From Maratus speciosus (taxonomy: Eukaryota > Arthropoda > Arachnida > Araneae > Salticidae): DNA of 64,000 nt. A program made the translations under genes and the position numbers. The DNA lies in NCBI GenBank assembly GCA_963932465.1, contig OZ010799.1:155864761-155928760 (forward strand), read 5' to 3'. This document shows, one piece after another, positions 32,898 to 45,638 of the stretch; position 1 is the stretch's first letter; every line of letters begins with the position of its first letter. The notes beneath the pieces are model-generated. The model was not told the DNA's origin. It did no database searches and saw only the letters and a list, made by a program, of their open reading frames with translations.

Positions 32898-34425
32898 CAG
32901 GGTGATTCAAAAAAACGTTTACAAAATGACATGGTAAATCAGGCATACGACAAGAATAAATAATCACATTAGGAACATAGGGTCGCAAACCACTTATTTA
33001 GTCACAAATACAGAGCGTTTCATCCTAACTCAATTTGAGTTGGTGGTAATAACTTTCAGAAAACTGAAGTATATTATAATAAAACATTTGACAGACATTC
33101 TCACCTTTATAAGATACTTATAACTACTTAAAAGGGGACACAAACATATAAAAATATTATTTAATGCAACTCGAGATCTTTCAAACACACACGCATTGAT
33201 TTTCAAAGGGAAAAAAGATGACTGACTGAATAGAAATATATTTTAAAAACAAGAACAAAAATAGTACGCATGCGCAAGCGGAGTTCAGTCCATTTCTCTG
33301 CATAGGGGTGAAAAGATCAGTTCATATTATCAGGAGGTCTCGAAATATTTAGGATATTGTACCAAATTGCGGGAATATTATAGGAAAAGACATCGTTACA
33401 AACATTATCACTTCTAAGTAAAATTTCAATGGATTCACGGATTATTGACGAGTAGTGGTTAGACGTTGAAATGATAATTTTAGCTTTTTCGAAGTTTATC
33501 TTAATATTTTCTTTTTGATGCAATCTTCGAAAAATCTAAAATTATCATTTCAACGTCTCACCACTACTCGTCAATAATCCGTGAATCCATTGAAATTTTA
33601 CTTAGAAGTGATAATGTTTGTAACGATGCCCTTTCCTATAATATTCCTGCAATTTGGTACAATATCCTAAATATTTCAAGACCTCCTGATAATATGAACT
33701 GATCTTTTTCACCCCTATGTAGAGAAATGGACTGAACTCCGCTTGCGCATGCGTACTATTTTTGTTTTTGTTTTTAAAATATATTTCTATTCAGTCAGTC
33801 ATATTTTTTCCCTTTGAAAATGAACGCGTGTGTGTTGGAAAGATCTCGGGTTGCATTAAATAATACATTAAATACATTAAATAAAACATTAAATACATTA
33901 AATAAAACATTAAATTTTATATGTTTGTGTCACCTTTTAAGTAGTTATAAGTATAGTAGTTTAAGTCTTATAAAGTTTATTAATAACAAGGTGAAAATTT
34001 CCTTCACGACACTAGTGTTTAAAACAGTGTTTTGACTCCATTCTCACCTTTGTTGTAAATGTGATAACACCAAAAAAAGTGGTAGAAGTTTGCCTTATAC
34101 GTGCCAGGAGTATGCAATTGACGCCCCACATTTTGGACTGTGATGATCAACTCATACGGTATCATCGATTGCTTGAGCAACATGTTTTTCCAGATTTTTT
34201 CTTGATGTTATCACATTTCACACAAAACAACGTCGTTGCATTTTCATTACAATGTTTTTATTTTTCTCGAGATTATTACCGTCAACCCGGGTTCAGTTAA
34301 GATGAAACACCCCTGTATTTGTGACTCAATAAGTGGTTTGCGACCGTATGTTCCTATGTGATTTTTTATCCTTGTTAAATGCCTGATTTGCCATGTCATT
34401 TTGTAAACTTTTTTGAATAACCCTG
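32898..34425. repeat. 1.5 kb fold-back element, mariner-type CAGGGTG ends
   Basis: Ends read CAGGGTGATTCAAAAAAACG and, inverted, CAGGGTTATTCAAAAAAGTT, and pair for over 110 bp. Pairing continues through most of the element to an axis near 33510. For example, CGCATGCGCAAGCGGAG at 33269 pairs with its complement at 33741, and ACCACTACTCGTCAATAATC pairs across the axis. The left flank is TA (32896-32897); the right flank is AA, probably a mutated TA. The right arm is longer because of an ATACATTAAATAAAAC minisatellite (33860-33915) and an extra ~300 bp. No transposase. Confidence 0.92.
34060..34215. repeat. Small inverted-repeat insert inside the fold-back right arm
   Basis: TGTGATAACACCAAAAAA at 34060 and TTCTTGATGTTATCACA ending at 34215 are inverted, bounding ~156 bp without a counterpart in the left arm. 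It may be a tiny MITE. Confidence 0.5.
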
Positions 34426-37374
34426 AATTTAATATTAAAAAAAGTTTAGTAGCATGTCTTAATGTATTGAAAAACATCCGATGGTAAAATGTAATCCAAT
34501 ATTTAAAAGTGGTACTCCGAAAGACTTATTCCCTCTGGATAAATCTTTATACTTTCATCTGTATTCTCATAAAATCATTTAAATTCTCTTCTAAGATCAT
34601 ATCTTATCTGCATCCTGCAATTGAAATACCCTTGACTAGTTCATCATTTTTGTCTCAAAAGAATATATGTCAGTTTACTGGAAATCGCATATTCATGTTT
34701 CCAAATCATTGATTTGATTGACTTTTAAACTCACCGAAAGTTAACTTTTTTTTCGTTTCAAGGCATTTAATCAAAATTCATACGAAATATTGTTAAAATT
34801 AATGAGATTTAAAACGTTCTTTTGCTTTAGATTGTACTTATATATATTTTTTTTTTTTAAGTTTAGAAGCATGTCTAAATGTATTGAAAATACCTGATGA
34901 TAAAATATAATCCAATCTTTAAAAGTGGTACTCCGAAAGAATTATTCCCTCTGGATATATAATATATAGACTTATTCCCTCTGGATAAATCTTTATAATT
35001 TCATCTGTATTAATAAAGTCGTTTAACTTCTCTTCTGAGAACGTATCTTTATAATTTCATCTGTATTCTCATAAAGTCGTTTAACTTCTCTTCTGAGATA
35101 ATATCTGATCTGAATTCTTCAGTTGAAAATTTCCAGGATAGTTCATCGTTTTTATCTCAGAAGAATATGTGTCAGTTTATTGGAAATCGCATATCCATTT
35201 ATCAAAATTATTGATCCGGTTGACTTTTAAACTCCCCGAAATTTAACATTTTTGTTTCATGGAATTTAATAAAAATTCATGACATATTATTAAAATTAAA
35301 GAGATTTAAAACTGGCTTTTACTTTTAATTGTACTTATATTAAATTTAAAAAAATTTAAAAGCATGTCATAATGTGTTGCAAAACATACGAAGGTAAAAT
35401 ATAATCCAATATTTAAAAGTGCTACTCCGAAAGACTTATTCCCTCTGGATAAATCTTTATAATTTCATCTGTATTAATAAAGTCGTTTAACTTCTCTTCT
35501 GAGAACGTATCTTGTCTGCATCCTTCAATTGAAATTTTCTTGACTAGTTCATCATTTTTATCTCAAAAGAATATATCTCAGTTTACTGGAAATCGCACAT
35601 TCATGTTTTCAAATCATTGATTCGATTGACTTTTAAACTCACCGAAACAACTTTTTTCTCGTTTCAAGGCATTTAATCAAAATTCATACGAAATATTATT
35701 ATATAATTAACGAGATTTAAAACTGACTTTTGATTTTGATTGTACTTATATTTAATTTTTTTAAGTTTAGAAGCATGTCTAAATGTATTGAAAATTTCTG
35801 ATGATAAAATATAATCCAGTCTTTAAGAGTGGTACTCCGAAAGAATTATTCCCTCTGGATAAATCTTTATAATTTCATCTGTATTCTCATAAAGTGATTT
35901 AACTTCTCTTCTGAGATCATATCTGATCTGCATTCTGCAATTGAAATATCCTTGACTAGTTCATCATTTTTGTCTGAAAAGAATATATGTTAGTTTACTG
36001 GAAATCACATATTCATGTTTCCAAATCATTGATTTGATTGACTTTTAAACTCACCGAAAGTTAACTTTTTTTTCGTTTCAAGGCATTTAATCAAAATTCA
36101 TACGAAATATTGTTAAAGTTAATGAGATTTAAAACGTTCTTTTACTTTTAATTTTACTTATATTTATTTTTTTAAGTTTAGAAGCATGTCTAAATGTATT
36201 GAAAATATCTGATGATAAAATATAATCCAATCTTTAAAAGTGGTACTCCGAAAGAATTATTCCCTCTGGATAAATCTTTATAATTTCATCTGTATTCTCA
36301 TAAAGTCGTTTAACTTCTCTTCTGAGATAATATCTGATCTGAATTCTTCAGTTGAAAATTTCCAGGATAGTCCATCGTTTTTATCTCAGAAGAATATGTG
36401 TCAGTTTATTGGAAATCGCATATCCATTTATCAAAATTATTGATTGGGTTGACTTTTAAACGCCCCGAAATTTAACTTTTTTTGTTTCACGGAATTTAAT
36501 AAAAATTCATGACATATTATTAAAATTAAAAAGATTTAAAACTGGCTTTTACTTTTAATTGTACTTATATTAAATTAAAAAAATTTTTAAAGCATGTCAT
36601 AATGTGTTGCAAAACAAAATATAATCCAATATTTAAAAGTGGTACTCCGAAAGACTTATTCCCTCTGGATAAATCTTTATAATTTCATCTGTATTAATAA
36701 AGTCGTTTAACTTCTCTTCTGAGAACGTATCTTGTCTGCATCCTTCAAGTGAAATTTCCTTGACTAGTTCATCATTTTTATCTCAAAAGAATATATGTCA
36801 GTTTACTGGAAATCGTTTATTCATGGGTCAAAATCCTTCACTCGATTGACTTTTAAACTCACCGAAATTTAACTTTTTTCGTTTCAAGTCATTTAATCAA
36901 AATTCATACGAAATATTATTAAAATTAACGAGATTTAAAACTGACTTTTGCTTTTGATTGTACTTATATTTAATTTTTTTTTTTAATTAGAAGCATGTCC
37001 TAATGTTTGAAAGACATCCTATGATAAATTATAATCCAATATTTAAAAGTGGTACTCCGAAAGACTTAATTCCCTCTGTATAAATCTTCATAATTTCATC
37101 TGTATTAATAAAGTCGTTTAACTTCTCTTCTGAAATCGTATCTTGTCTACATACTTCAACTGAAATTTCGTTGACTAATTCATCACTTTTATCTCAAAAG
37201 AATATATGTCAGTTTACCGGAAATCGCTTATCCATGTGTCCAAATCCTTGATTCGGTTGACTTTTAAACGCACCGAAATTTAACTTTTTTTCGTTTCAAG
37301 GCATTTAATCAAAATTCATACGAAATAATATTAAAATTAACTAGATTTAATACTGACTTTTGCTTTTGATTGTA

Positions 37375-37378
<4 letters not shown>

Positions 37379-37428
<50 letters not shown>
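37379..37428. repeat. TA microsatellite
   Basis: About 50 bp of TA inside a family E unit, at the same point as the longer run in copy 2. Confidence 0.95.
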
Positions 37429-37430
<2 letters not shown>

Positions 37431-37483
37431 AGTTTATAAGCAGGTCTAAATGTATTGAAAATATCTCATCATAAAATATAATC

Positions 37484-37837
37484 TAGTGTTGACTCTAAGC
37501 CGCTTTAGCAGGGCGCAGCGCCCGGCGGCCCTTTTCATTTCTTTTTTGCACCCAGCGGCTCTTTTAAACCCTTCCGATGCGCTCGGATGCCCTTTTTAAC
37601 ACTTCCTATGCACCCCGTGGCAATTCAATCGATCCCAGGAAAAATATCGCAAATTCTAGGGCTATAATTCAAAATATGTTTTGTGAACAAGGTACAAATG
37701 TGCCCTTTTTGAAAAAAAAAATAATTGCCCTTTCTTAGAATAGTGTTCCCTTTTTGAAAAAATGTACCCTTTTTTAGAATAGTGTTCTCTTTTTGAAAAA
37801 TTCCCGCCCGGCGGCCCTTTTTTTCTGGAGTCAACAC
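37484..37837. mobile_element. hAT-like MITE with TAGTGTTGACTC end (in duplication copy 1)
   Basis: TAGTGTTGACTC at the left is inverted at the right (GAGTCAACAC), with TATAATC repeated at 37477-37483 and 37838-37844. Removal restores the family E sequence AATATAATCCAATC. The inside has GC-rich CGCAGCGCCCGGCGG and four repeats of CCCTTTTTGAAAAA; the 60-70 codon minus frames are that repeat translated, not a gene. Confidence 0.85.
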
Positions 37838-40218
37838 TATAATCCAATCTTTAAAAGTGGTACTCTGAAAGACTTATTCCTTCTGGATAAATCTTTATAA
37901 TTTCATCTGTATTAATAAAGTCGTTTAACTTCTCTTCTGAGATAATATCTGATCTGAATTCTTCAGTTGAAAATTTCCAGGATAGTTCATCGTTTTTATC
38001 TCAGAAGAATATGTGTCAGTTTATTGGAAATCGCATATCCATTTATCAAAATTATTGATCCGGTTGACTTTTAAACTCCCCGAAATTTAACATTTTTGTT
38101 TCATGGAATTTAATAAAAATTCATGACATATTATTAAAATTAAAGAGATTTAAAACTGGCTTTTACTTTTAATTGTACTTATATTAAATTTAAAAAAATT
38201 TAAAAGCATGTCATAATGTGTTGCAAAACATACGAAGGTAAAATATAATCCAATATTTAAAAGTGCTACTCCGAAAGACTTATTCCCTCTGGATAAATCT
38301 TTATAATTTCATCTGTATTAATAAAGTCGTTTAACTTCTCTTCTGAGAACGTATCTTGTCTGCATCCTTCAATTGAAATTTTCTTGACTAGTTCATCATT
38401 TTTATCTCAAAAGAATATATCTCAGTTTACTGGAAATCGCACATTCATGTTTTCAAATCATTGATTCGATTGACTTTTAAACTCACCGAAACAACTTTTT
38501 TCTCGTTTCAAGGCATTTAATCAAAATTCATACGAAATATTATTATATAATTAACGAGATTTAAAACTGACTTTTGATTTTGATTGTACTTATATTTAAT
38601 TTTTTTAAGTTTAGAAGCATGTCTAAATGTATTGAAAATTTCTGATGATAAAATATAATCCAGTCTTTAAGAGTGGTACTCCGAAAGAATTATTCCCTCT
38701 GGATAAATCTTTATAATTTCATCTGTATTCTCATAAAGTGATTTAACTTCTCTTCTGAGATCATATCTGATCTGCATTCTGCAATTGAAATATCCTTGAC
38801 TAGTTCATCATTTTTGTCTGAAAAGAATATATGTTAGTTTACTGGAAATCACATATTCATGTTTCCAAATCATTGATTTGATTGACTTTTAAACTCACCG
38901 AAAGTTAACTTTTTTTTCGTTTCAAGGCATTTAATCAAAATTCATACGAAATATTGTTAAAGTTAATGAGATTTAAAACGTTCTTTTACTTTTAATTTTA
39001 CTTATATTTATTTTTTTAAGTTTAGAAGCATGTCTAAATGTATTGAAAATATCTGATGATAAAATATAATCCAATCTTTAAAAGTGGTACTCCGAAAGAA
39101 TTATTCCCTCTGGATAAATCTTTATAATTTCATCTGTATTCTCATAAAGTCGTTTAACTTCTCTTCTGAGATAATATCTGATCTGAATTCTTCAGTTGAA
39201 AATTTCCAGGATAGTCCATCGTTTTTATCTCAGAAGAATATGTGTCAGTTTATTGGAAATCGCATATCCATTTATCAAAATTATTGATTGGGTTGACTTT
39301 TAAACGCCCCGAAATTTAACTTTTTTTGTTTCACGGAATTTAATAAAAATTCATGACATATTATTAAAATTAAAAAGATTTAAAACTGGCTTTTACTTTT
39401 AATTGTACTTATATTAAATTAAAAAAATTTTTAAAGCATGTCATAATGTGTTGCAAAACAAAATATAATCCAATATTTAAAAGTGGTACTCCGAAAGACT
39501 TATTCCCTCTGGATAAATCTTTATAATTTCATCTGTATTAATAAAGTCGTTTAACTTCTCTTCTGAGAACGTATCTTGTCTGCATCCTTCAAGTGAAATT
39601 TCCTTGACTAGTTCATCATTTTTATCTCAAAAGAATATATGTCAGTTTACTGGAAATCGTTTATTCATGGGTCAAAATCCTTCATTCGATTGACTTTTAA
39701 ACTCACCGAAATTTAACTTTTTTCGTTTCAAGTCATTTAATCAAAATTCATACGAAATATTATTAAAATTAACGAGATTTAAAACTGACTTTTGCTTTTG
39801 ATTGTACTTATATTTAATTTTTTTTTTTAATTAGAAGCATGTCCTAATGTTTGAAAGACATCCTATGATAAATTATAATCCAATATTTAAAAGTGGTACT
39901 CCGAAAGACTTAATTCCCTCTGTATAAATCTTCATAATTTCATCTGTATTAATAAAGTCGTTTAACTTCTCTTCTGAAATCGTATCTTGTCTACATACTT
40001 CAACTGAAATTTCGTTGACTAATTCATCACTTTTATCTCAAAAGAATATATGTCAGTTTACCGGAAATCGCTTATCCATGTGTCCAAATCCTTGATTCGG
40101 TTGACTTTTAAACGCACCGAAATTTAACTTTTTTTCGTTTCAAGGCATTTAATCAAAATTCATACGAAATAATATTAAAATTAACTAGATTTAATACTGA
40201 CTTTTGCTTTTGATTGTA

Positions 40219-40220
<2 letters not shown>

Positions 40221-40312
<92 letters not shown>
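40221..40312. repeat. TA microsatellite, expanded
   Basis: About 92 bp of TA; the main length difference between the two 2.84 kb copies. Confidence 0.95.
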
Positions 40313-40314
<2 letters not shown>

Positions 40315-40367
40315 AGTTTATAAGCAGGTCTAAATGTATTGAAAATATCTCATCATAAAATATAATC

Positions 40368-40721
40368 TAGTGTTGACTCTAAGCCGCTTTAGCAGGGCGC
40401 AGCGCCCGGCGGCCCTTTTCATTTCTTTTTTGCACCCAGCGGCTCTTTTAAACCCTTCCGATGCGCTCGGATGCCCTTTTTAACACTTCCTATGCACCCA
40501 GTGGCAATTCAATCGATCCCAGGAAAAATATCGCAAATTCTAGGGCTATAATTCAAAATATGTTTTGTGAACAAGGTACAAATGTGCCCTTTTTGAAAAA
40601 AAAAATAATTGCCCTTTCTTAGAATAGTGTTCCCTTTTTGAAAAAATGTACCCTTTTTTAGAATAGTGTTCTCTTTTTGAAAAATTCCCGCCCGGCGGCC
40701 CTTTTCTTCTGGAGTCAACAC
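40368..40721. mobile_element. hAT-like MITE (in duplication copy 2)
   Basis: Copy of 37484-37837 carried by the segmental duplication. It differs at a few bases only, so it was duplicated rather than inserted independently. Confidence 0.85.
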
Positions 40722-41176
40722 TATAATCCAATCTTTAAAAGTGGTACTCTGAAAGACTTATTCCTTCTGGATAAATCTTTATAATTTCATCTGTATTAAT
40801 AAAGTCGTTTAACTTCTCTTCTGAGATCGTATCTTGCCTACATCTTTCAATTGAAATTTCCATAACTAGTTCATCATTTTTATGTCAAAAGAATATATGT
40901 CAGTTTACTGGAAATCACATGTTCATGTGTCCAAATTATTGATTCGATTGAATTTTAAACTCGCCGAAATTTAACTTTTTTCGTTTCAAGGCATTTAATC
41001 AAAATTCATATGAAATATTATTAAAATTAACGAGATTTAAAATTGAGTTTTAATTGTACTTATATATATATATATATTTAAGTTTAGAAGCATGTGTAAA
41101 TGTAGTGAAAATATCTTATGATAAAATATAATCTAGTCTTTAAAAGTGGTACTCTGAAAGAATTATTAAGTCGTTT

Positions 41177-41375
41177 AAGTACGTTACCTACGCTCCGAGC
41201 ACTTTTTTTTTCTATTTTTATGTACAATATTAAATAAATACACATATTTTTAGTTCAACTGTAATACTTCTGTATCAAAAAACCTCTTTTAAAAATTTGG
41301 GCGGGAGGGGGGGGGGGGGGCATTTTTAAAGCAAAATTTCGCGCTTAAGCCAGACAGCGTATACACTCAGTTCAA
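41177..41375. repeat. Short relative of the 48.6-49.5 kb element
   Basis: CTACGCTCCGAGCAC, GTACAATATTAAATAAATAC, TTTTTAGTTCAACTGTAATAC, a GGGCGGGAGGGG run and CCAGACAGCGTATAC occur in the same order, reverse-complemented, at 49455-48606. This copy lacks the ~650 bp middle. It interrupts a family E unit. Confidence 0.65.
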
Positions 41376-41981
41376 CTCTAAATATATTTCAATTTTCTTT
41401 GTATTACATGCTACTATTACACTTTTCTGTGCATTGAACTAGGATTTTTGCAATATCTTCAAAATGAACGATATTTAAATTGAATTTTACTTTTAATCGT
41501 TCTTGTCTTTAATTTAAAAACATCTTAAAAACATAGATAAATGTATTGTAAATACTCTTTGTAATGTAATCCAATCTTTAATAGTGGCGTACTCTGAAAG
41601 GATTATTCCCTCTGGAAAAATCCTTAGAATTGTATCTGCTTCCTAATAAAAGCCGTTTAGTTTCCCCTTCTAAAGCCATATCTGATCTGCATTCTTCAAT
41701 TAAATCTTTCAAAAATGGTTCATCCTTATTTATTTATTAAAATATGTAAATTTACCGAAAATCGCATATTCAGTTGTTCAAATTATCGGTTTGGCTGACT
41801 TTTCCTTGAAATTTAACATCTTGTTTCACGACATTTAATCAAAATAATGAAACTTCACACGAAATAATATTAAAATTAATAAGAATTAAAGCTGACTTTT
41901 AATTGTACTTATATTTAGTTTTAAAACACTTTAGAAACAATAAATAAATGCATTGGAAATGTAAGGAATGTATGGAATCTA

Positions 41982-42523
41982 CAAGGTCATCGAAAAATAA
42001 TGCCTAGATTTAAAAAAAATTATAACATCGAAACCTTTTATGTTAAATTAGTAATTATTTCACTACACGATAACTGGTGAATGCAAGTTTGGTTTTAGTT
42101 CATCAGAATTCGTTTGCGTGTCTGTGTTATGCGCGGATTAGTTGCGCAGTCGTCAAGGTCAGTCAACGCGCAAGACTACAGCTGCTCAGTACGTTGTTGG
42201 CCGTGCAACAAAAAGCACAGTACGATGTTGACCTTGCAACAAAATCACAGTATGATGTTGACCGTGAACAAAAAGCACAGTGCGTGATCTGGTATGTGGA
42301 GTCAAAGTCAATAGTCAGTGTACAGCTGCGTTTTCGGAGAACTTATCCAGGTCAAACTACTCCTGGTGCACACCGAACGGTGCTCACATTGAAACACACT
42401 AAGGTATGAAAAAAAGAAATTATTTTTTTGCCGCACATTATCAGACTAAAACCAATAAATTACCTTTCATGGTTTTTTTGTGACAGTTATTTAAAATCTA
42501 GGCATTATTTTTCGATGACACTG
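41982..42523 (+). mobile_element. mariner-like deletion derivative
   Basis: Inverted ends CAAGGTCATCGAAAAATAAT and CAGTGTCATCGAAAAATAAT are flanked by TA (41980-41981, 42524-42525). It sits inside the family E array. It encloses the N-terminal remnant of a transposase and has lost the catalytic part. Confidence 0.85.
42077..42409 (+). pseudogene. N-terminal helix-turn-helix remnant of a mariner-like transposase
   Basis: The frame is 110 codons and starts without an ATG. Its C-terminal third (EQKAQCVIWYVESKSI then VQLRFRRTYPGQTTPG) has the character of the first helix-turn-helix found at the N terminus of some mariner-type transposases. In that family this part grips the transposon end. Before it, a ~30 bp unit (GCACAGTACGATGTTGACC) is repeated three times, giving QKAQYDVD-like repeats. 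The remaining transposase, including all catalytic residues, is absent. Not functional. Confidence 0.6.
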
Positions 42524-44700
42524 TATTATAAACGGAAATATTTGATGAAAAAGTGTAATCCAATCTTTAAAAGTACTACTCGGAAAGGGTTATTCCCTCA
42601 ATAAAAATTCGTATATTTTCATCTATATCCTGATAAAGCCATTTAACTTCCCCTCTGACATCCTATCCGATCTGCATCGTTCAAGTAAATCTTTCTAGAG
42701 TAGCTAATTTTAATTTATTTATTTTCTTATTTTATCAGAAGAATATAAGTTAAGTTAAACCTCGTATTCAGTTGTTCAAATCATCGGTTTGACTGACTTT
42801 TTTGTAAAATTTAACATTTTGTCTCATGATATTTAATCAAAATAATCAAAATTCATACGAAATATTATGAAGTTAACGATATTTAAATTGAATTTTACTT
42901 TTAATCGCTCTTATCTTTAATTTAAAAATATCTTAAAAGCATAGATAAATGTATTGGAAATACTCTTTATAATGTAATCCAATCTTTAAAAATGTGTACT
43001 CCTAAAGGATTATTCCCTCTGGGAAAATCCTTACAATTTTATCTGTTTCCTGATAAAAACCGTTTAGTTTCCTCTTCTAAAGTCATATCTGATCTGCATT
43101 CTTCAAATAAATCTTACAATAATGGTTCATCCTTGTTTATTTATTTATTTATAAAAATATAAGAAAATTTACCGAAAAAATCGCATATTCAATTGTTCAA
43201 ATCATCGGTTTGACTGACTTTTTCCTAAAATTTAACATTTTGTTCCAGGATATTTAATCAACACAATCAAAATTCATACGAAATGTTATTAAGACTAGCG
43301 ATTTTTAAATTGAATTTTACTTTTAATCGTTCTTGTCTGTAATTTAAAAACTTCTTAAAAACATAGATAAATGTATTGGAAATACTCTTTATAATGTAAT
43401 CCAATCTTTAAAAATGTGTACTCTTAAAGAATTATTCCCTCTGGGAAAATCCTTACAATTTTATCTGTTTCCTGATAAAAACCATTCAGTTACCTCTTCT
43501 AACGTCGTATCTGATCTGCATCCTGCAAATAAATCTTTCAAAAATGTTTCATCCTTATTTATTTATTTATTAAAATATGAATAAAAATTTACCGAAAGTC
43601 GCATATTCAGTTGTTCAAATTATCGGTTTGGCTGACTTTTCCTTGAAATTTAACATTTTGTTTCTCGACGTTTAATCAAAATGATCAAAATTCTTACGAA
43701 ACAATATTAAAATTGACGATACTTAAATTGATGTTTAGTTTTAATCGTACTTTTTTTTAATTTAAAAACCTCTTATAAACATAGATAAATGTTTTGGAAA
43801 CACCTGACGATAATATACTCTTTGTAATACAATCCAATCTTTGAAATGTGGTACTCTTAAATTATTATTTCTTCTGAAGAAATCATTACGCTTTTGTCTG
43901 AAGTGATATCTGATCTACATCCTTCAAATAAATCTTTCCAAAATGGTTCAGCCCTTTTTCCCTTGAAGAATATAAATCAGTTTATTGGAAATCTCATATT
44001 CACTAATTTAAATTAAACAATCAAACTAACATTTTCGCCTATTCTGTAAAAATAATTCCGTATTTTTTCAAAATTTGCTTCTTCAGGGAAAGTGGCAATT
44101 TAGCTAAACTTTAAGCGCTTTTATCTGTCAAGGATAATCTGTAAACTATATTCTGTATTTTCGGATGCATTTACGAAATCGATTTCATTGGGAGATTGGG
44201 GGGGATCCGTAAAAAGACAGAAGTGCTATTTCCATATTTTTACAGAATATTTTTACGGTGTAAATTTAACATTTTATTTCGAGGCATTTCCTCAAAATAA
44301 TAAAATCTCATACGAAATATTATTAGAACTCAATGAGATTAAAACTTATTTTTGCTTTTAAACTATATTTTCATGTAGTTTAAAAATGTGTATTTCCCTA
44401 AAAAGACAGAATTACTATTTCCATATTTTTCCGGTGAAATTTTAACATTTTATTTCCAGGCATTTCCTCAAAATAATAAAAACCCATAGGCAATATTATT
44501 ATAACTCAATGGGATTAAAACTAATTTTTGCTTTTAAAAAACATTTTCATGTATTTCAAAAATGTGTATTTTCATGTAGTTTTCTACTTTTCGAAGTACG
44601 AAAATGCATTTAAAATATTTGATTGTGAAATATTGTTTCCAAAGTAATCTCATATTTAAAAGAATATTCTAAAATAACGATTCATTCTTGAAATTTTTTA

Positions 44701-45016
44701 TTTATTTATTCCTTCTTTCTTTCTCTGATAAAGCCGTTTAACTTCCCTTGCGAGCGATATCTGACAAGCATGCTTCAAGTAAATCTTTTCAGAATGATTT
44801 ATAGTTTTTCCCCAGATGAGTTTAAAACCATTTATTGTAAAGTCCATAATGAGCTGTTCATACGAACAACTAAGTAACAAAGTACTTGTATTAATAAGCT
44901 ATTCGTGGTTTTCCTTTGTTATGAAATGTTAAGGTATGTTAAGGCCTACTAAAATGGCCGTTTTCCTGAAAATTTTCAATGTTTTTATTGTTTTATTTGA
45001 AGGAGTAAACTTTTAA
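44701..45016. other. Decayed family E unit and unique DNA
   Basis: AGCCGTTTAACTTCCC and AAGCATGCTTCAAGTAAATC mark one last decayed unit at 44730-44790; its minus-strand frame has a one-base deletion. The 60-codon minus frame here is not conserved. Confidence 0.5.
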
Positions 45017-45525
45017 CCCTTAAATGCCGGTTGTTGCTTTTTGGCTGCATACCCAATTTAGGCTCTAAAATACTATTAGAATAATATTGAAGCTATAATG
45101 CCTAATGTTGCCAATAAAATACATTCTGAAAATATTATTAAATCAATTTTCAACACGTAGATGGCAACACTTGGGCTGTTTAAGAATAAAGATAGATTTA
45201 TTTTTTCAATTGTTGCTACTTATTCTTTATGTTTTGTTTGGAAGCTTGCGAAATACCCTTTTTTGTTCTGCAGTGAGCGAGTAAATTTTATTTCTTATTA
45301 TAGTTCCTAACATTCTTGTGTGTTTAGTATTATATAATTTTATCAAGAAAAATTATTTTTTCGATTAAACACCAGTATTGCCGATTAGTAACAAACTTTT
45401 TTTAGCCGTAAACTATACTTAAAACAAAATATGATTTCTTTAAGTATTTTTCCCATGATTTATTTAAAAAATGAAAGCCAAAAAACATTATTACAATGAT
45501 TTTTGAAAAATCAGGCATTTAAGGG
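45017..45525. mobile_element. piggyBac-like MITE
   Basis: CCCTTAAATGCC is inverted at the two ends and both are flanked by TTAA (45013-45016 and 45526-45529). CCC ends with a TTAA target are the piggyBac signature. 509 bp, no coding. Confidence 0.8.
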
Positions 45526-45638
45526 TTAAGATTCCAAATCTGTTTCAGTTTTGTTCCTATGATTACTAAGCAGAGGAGTTATGGCCAACTTAATAAATAG
45601 GAAGTAATGAGTCAAATACCGAAGTGGGCGTACGAAGG

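Larger units (their letters stand above)
35071..37914. repeat. 2.84 kb recent tandem duplication, copy 1
   Basis: This block recurs at +2844 bp with only a few single-base differences visible (36836 C/T, 37615 C/A, 37820 region). It contains about six family E units, a TA run and a hAT-like MITE. Both junctions fall inside the shared AAAGTCGTTTAACTTCTC motif, as expected for unequal exchange. Confidence 0.93.
37915..40798. repeat. 2.84 kb recent tandem duplication, copy 2
   Basis: Second copy of 35071-37914. It is 40 bp longer only because its TA run is longer (40221-40312 against 37379-37428). Could also be a haplotype or assembly duplication. Confidence 0.93.
28380..44700 (-). repeat. Repeat family E: ~360-430 bp tandem array with recurring minus-strand frame
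   Basis: More than twenty units share TTTAAAAGTGGTACTCCGAA, TTATTCCCTCTGGATAAATC, GTTTAACTTCTCTTCTGAGA, CAGTTTACTGGAAATCGCAT and AATTCATACGAAATATTATT in fixed order. Unit starts include about 28388, 28762, 32201, 32560, 34502, 34919, 35413, 35822, 36234, 36632, 37041, 41578, 42566, 42983, 43406 and 43840. Spacing is near 410 bp in the best-ordered part. The array is interrupted by insertions listed separately. On the minus strand the segment between the CAG-like site and the GTTTAA motif reads as variants of DELxxxISxEGCRSDMISEEKLNDF (x = variable) in many units; others contain TAA or one-base shifts. Short plus-strand frames at 34509, 36240 and 39084 are the opposite strand of this segment. 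Not assigned to any protein family. Confidence 0.85.

Noticed and set aside
33317..33523. 68-codon minus-strand frame
   Set aside because: It lies in the left arm of a perfect inverted repeat, and its mirror on the other arm is interrupted.
37625..37837. Two overlapping minus-strand frames with FQKG/SKRE-type repeats (also at 40509-40721)
   Set aside because: They translate a CCCTTTTTGAAAAA repeat inside a hAT-like MITE and read in two frames at once.
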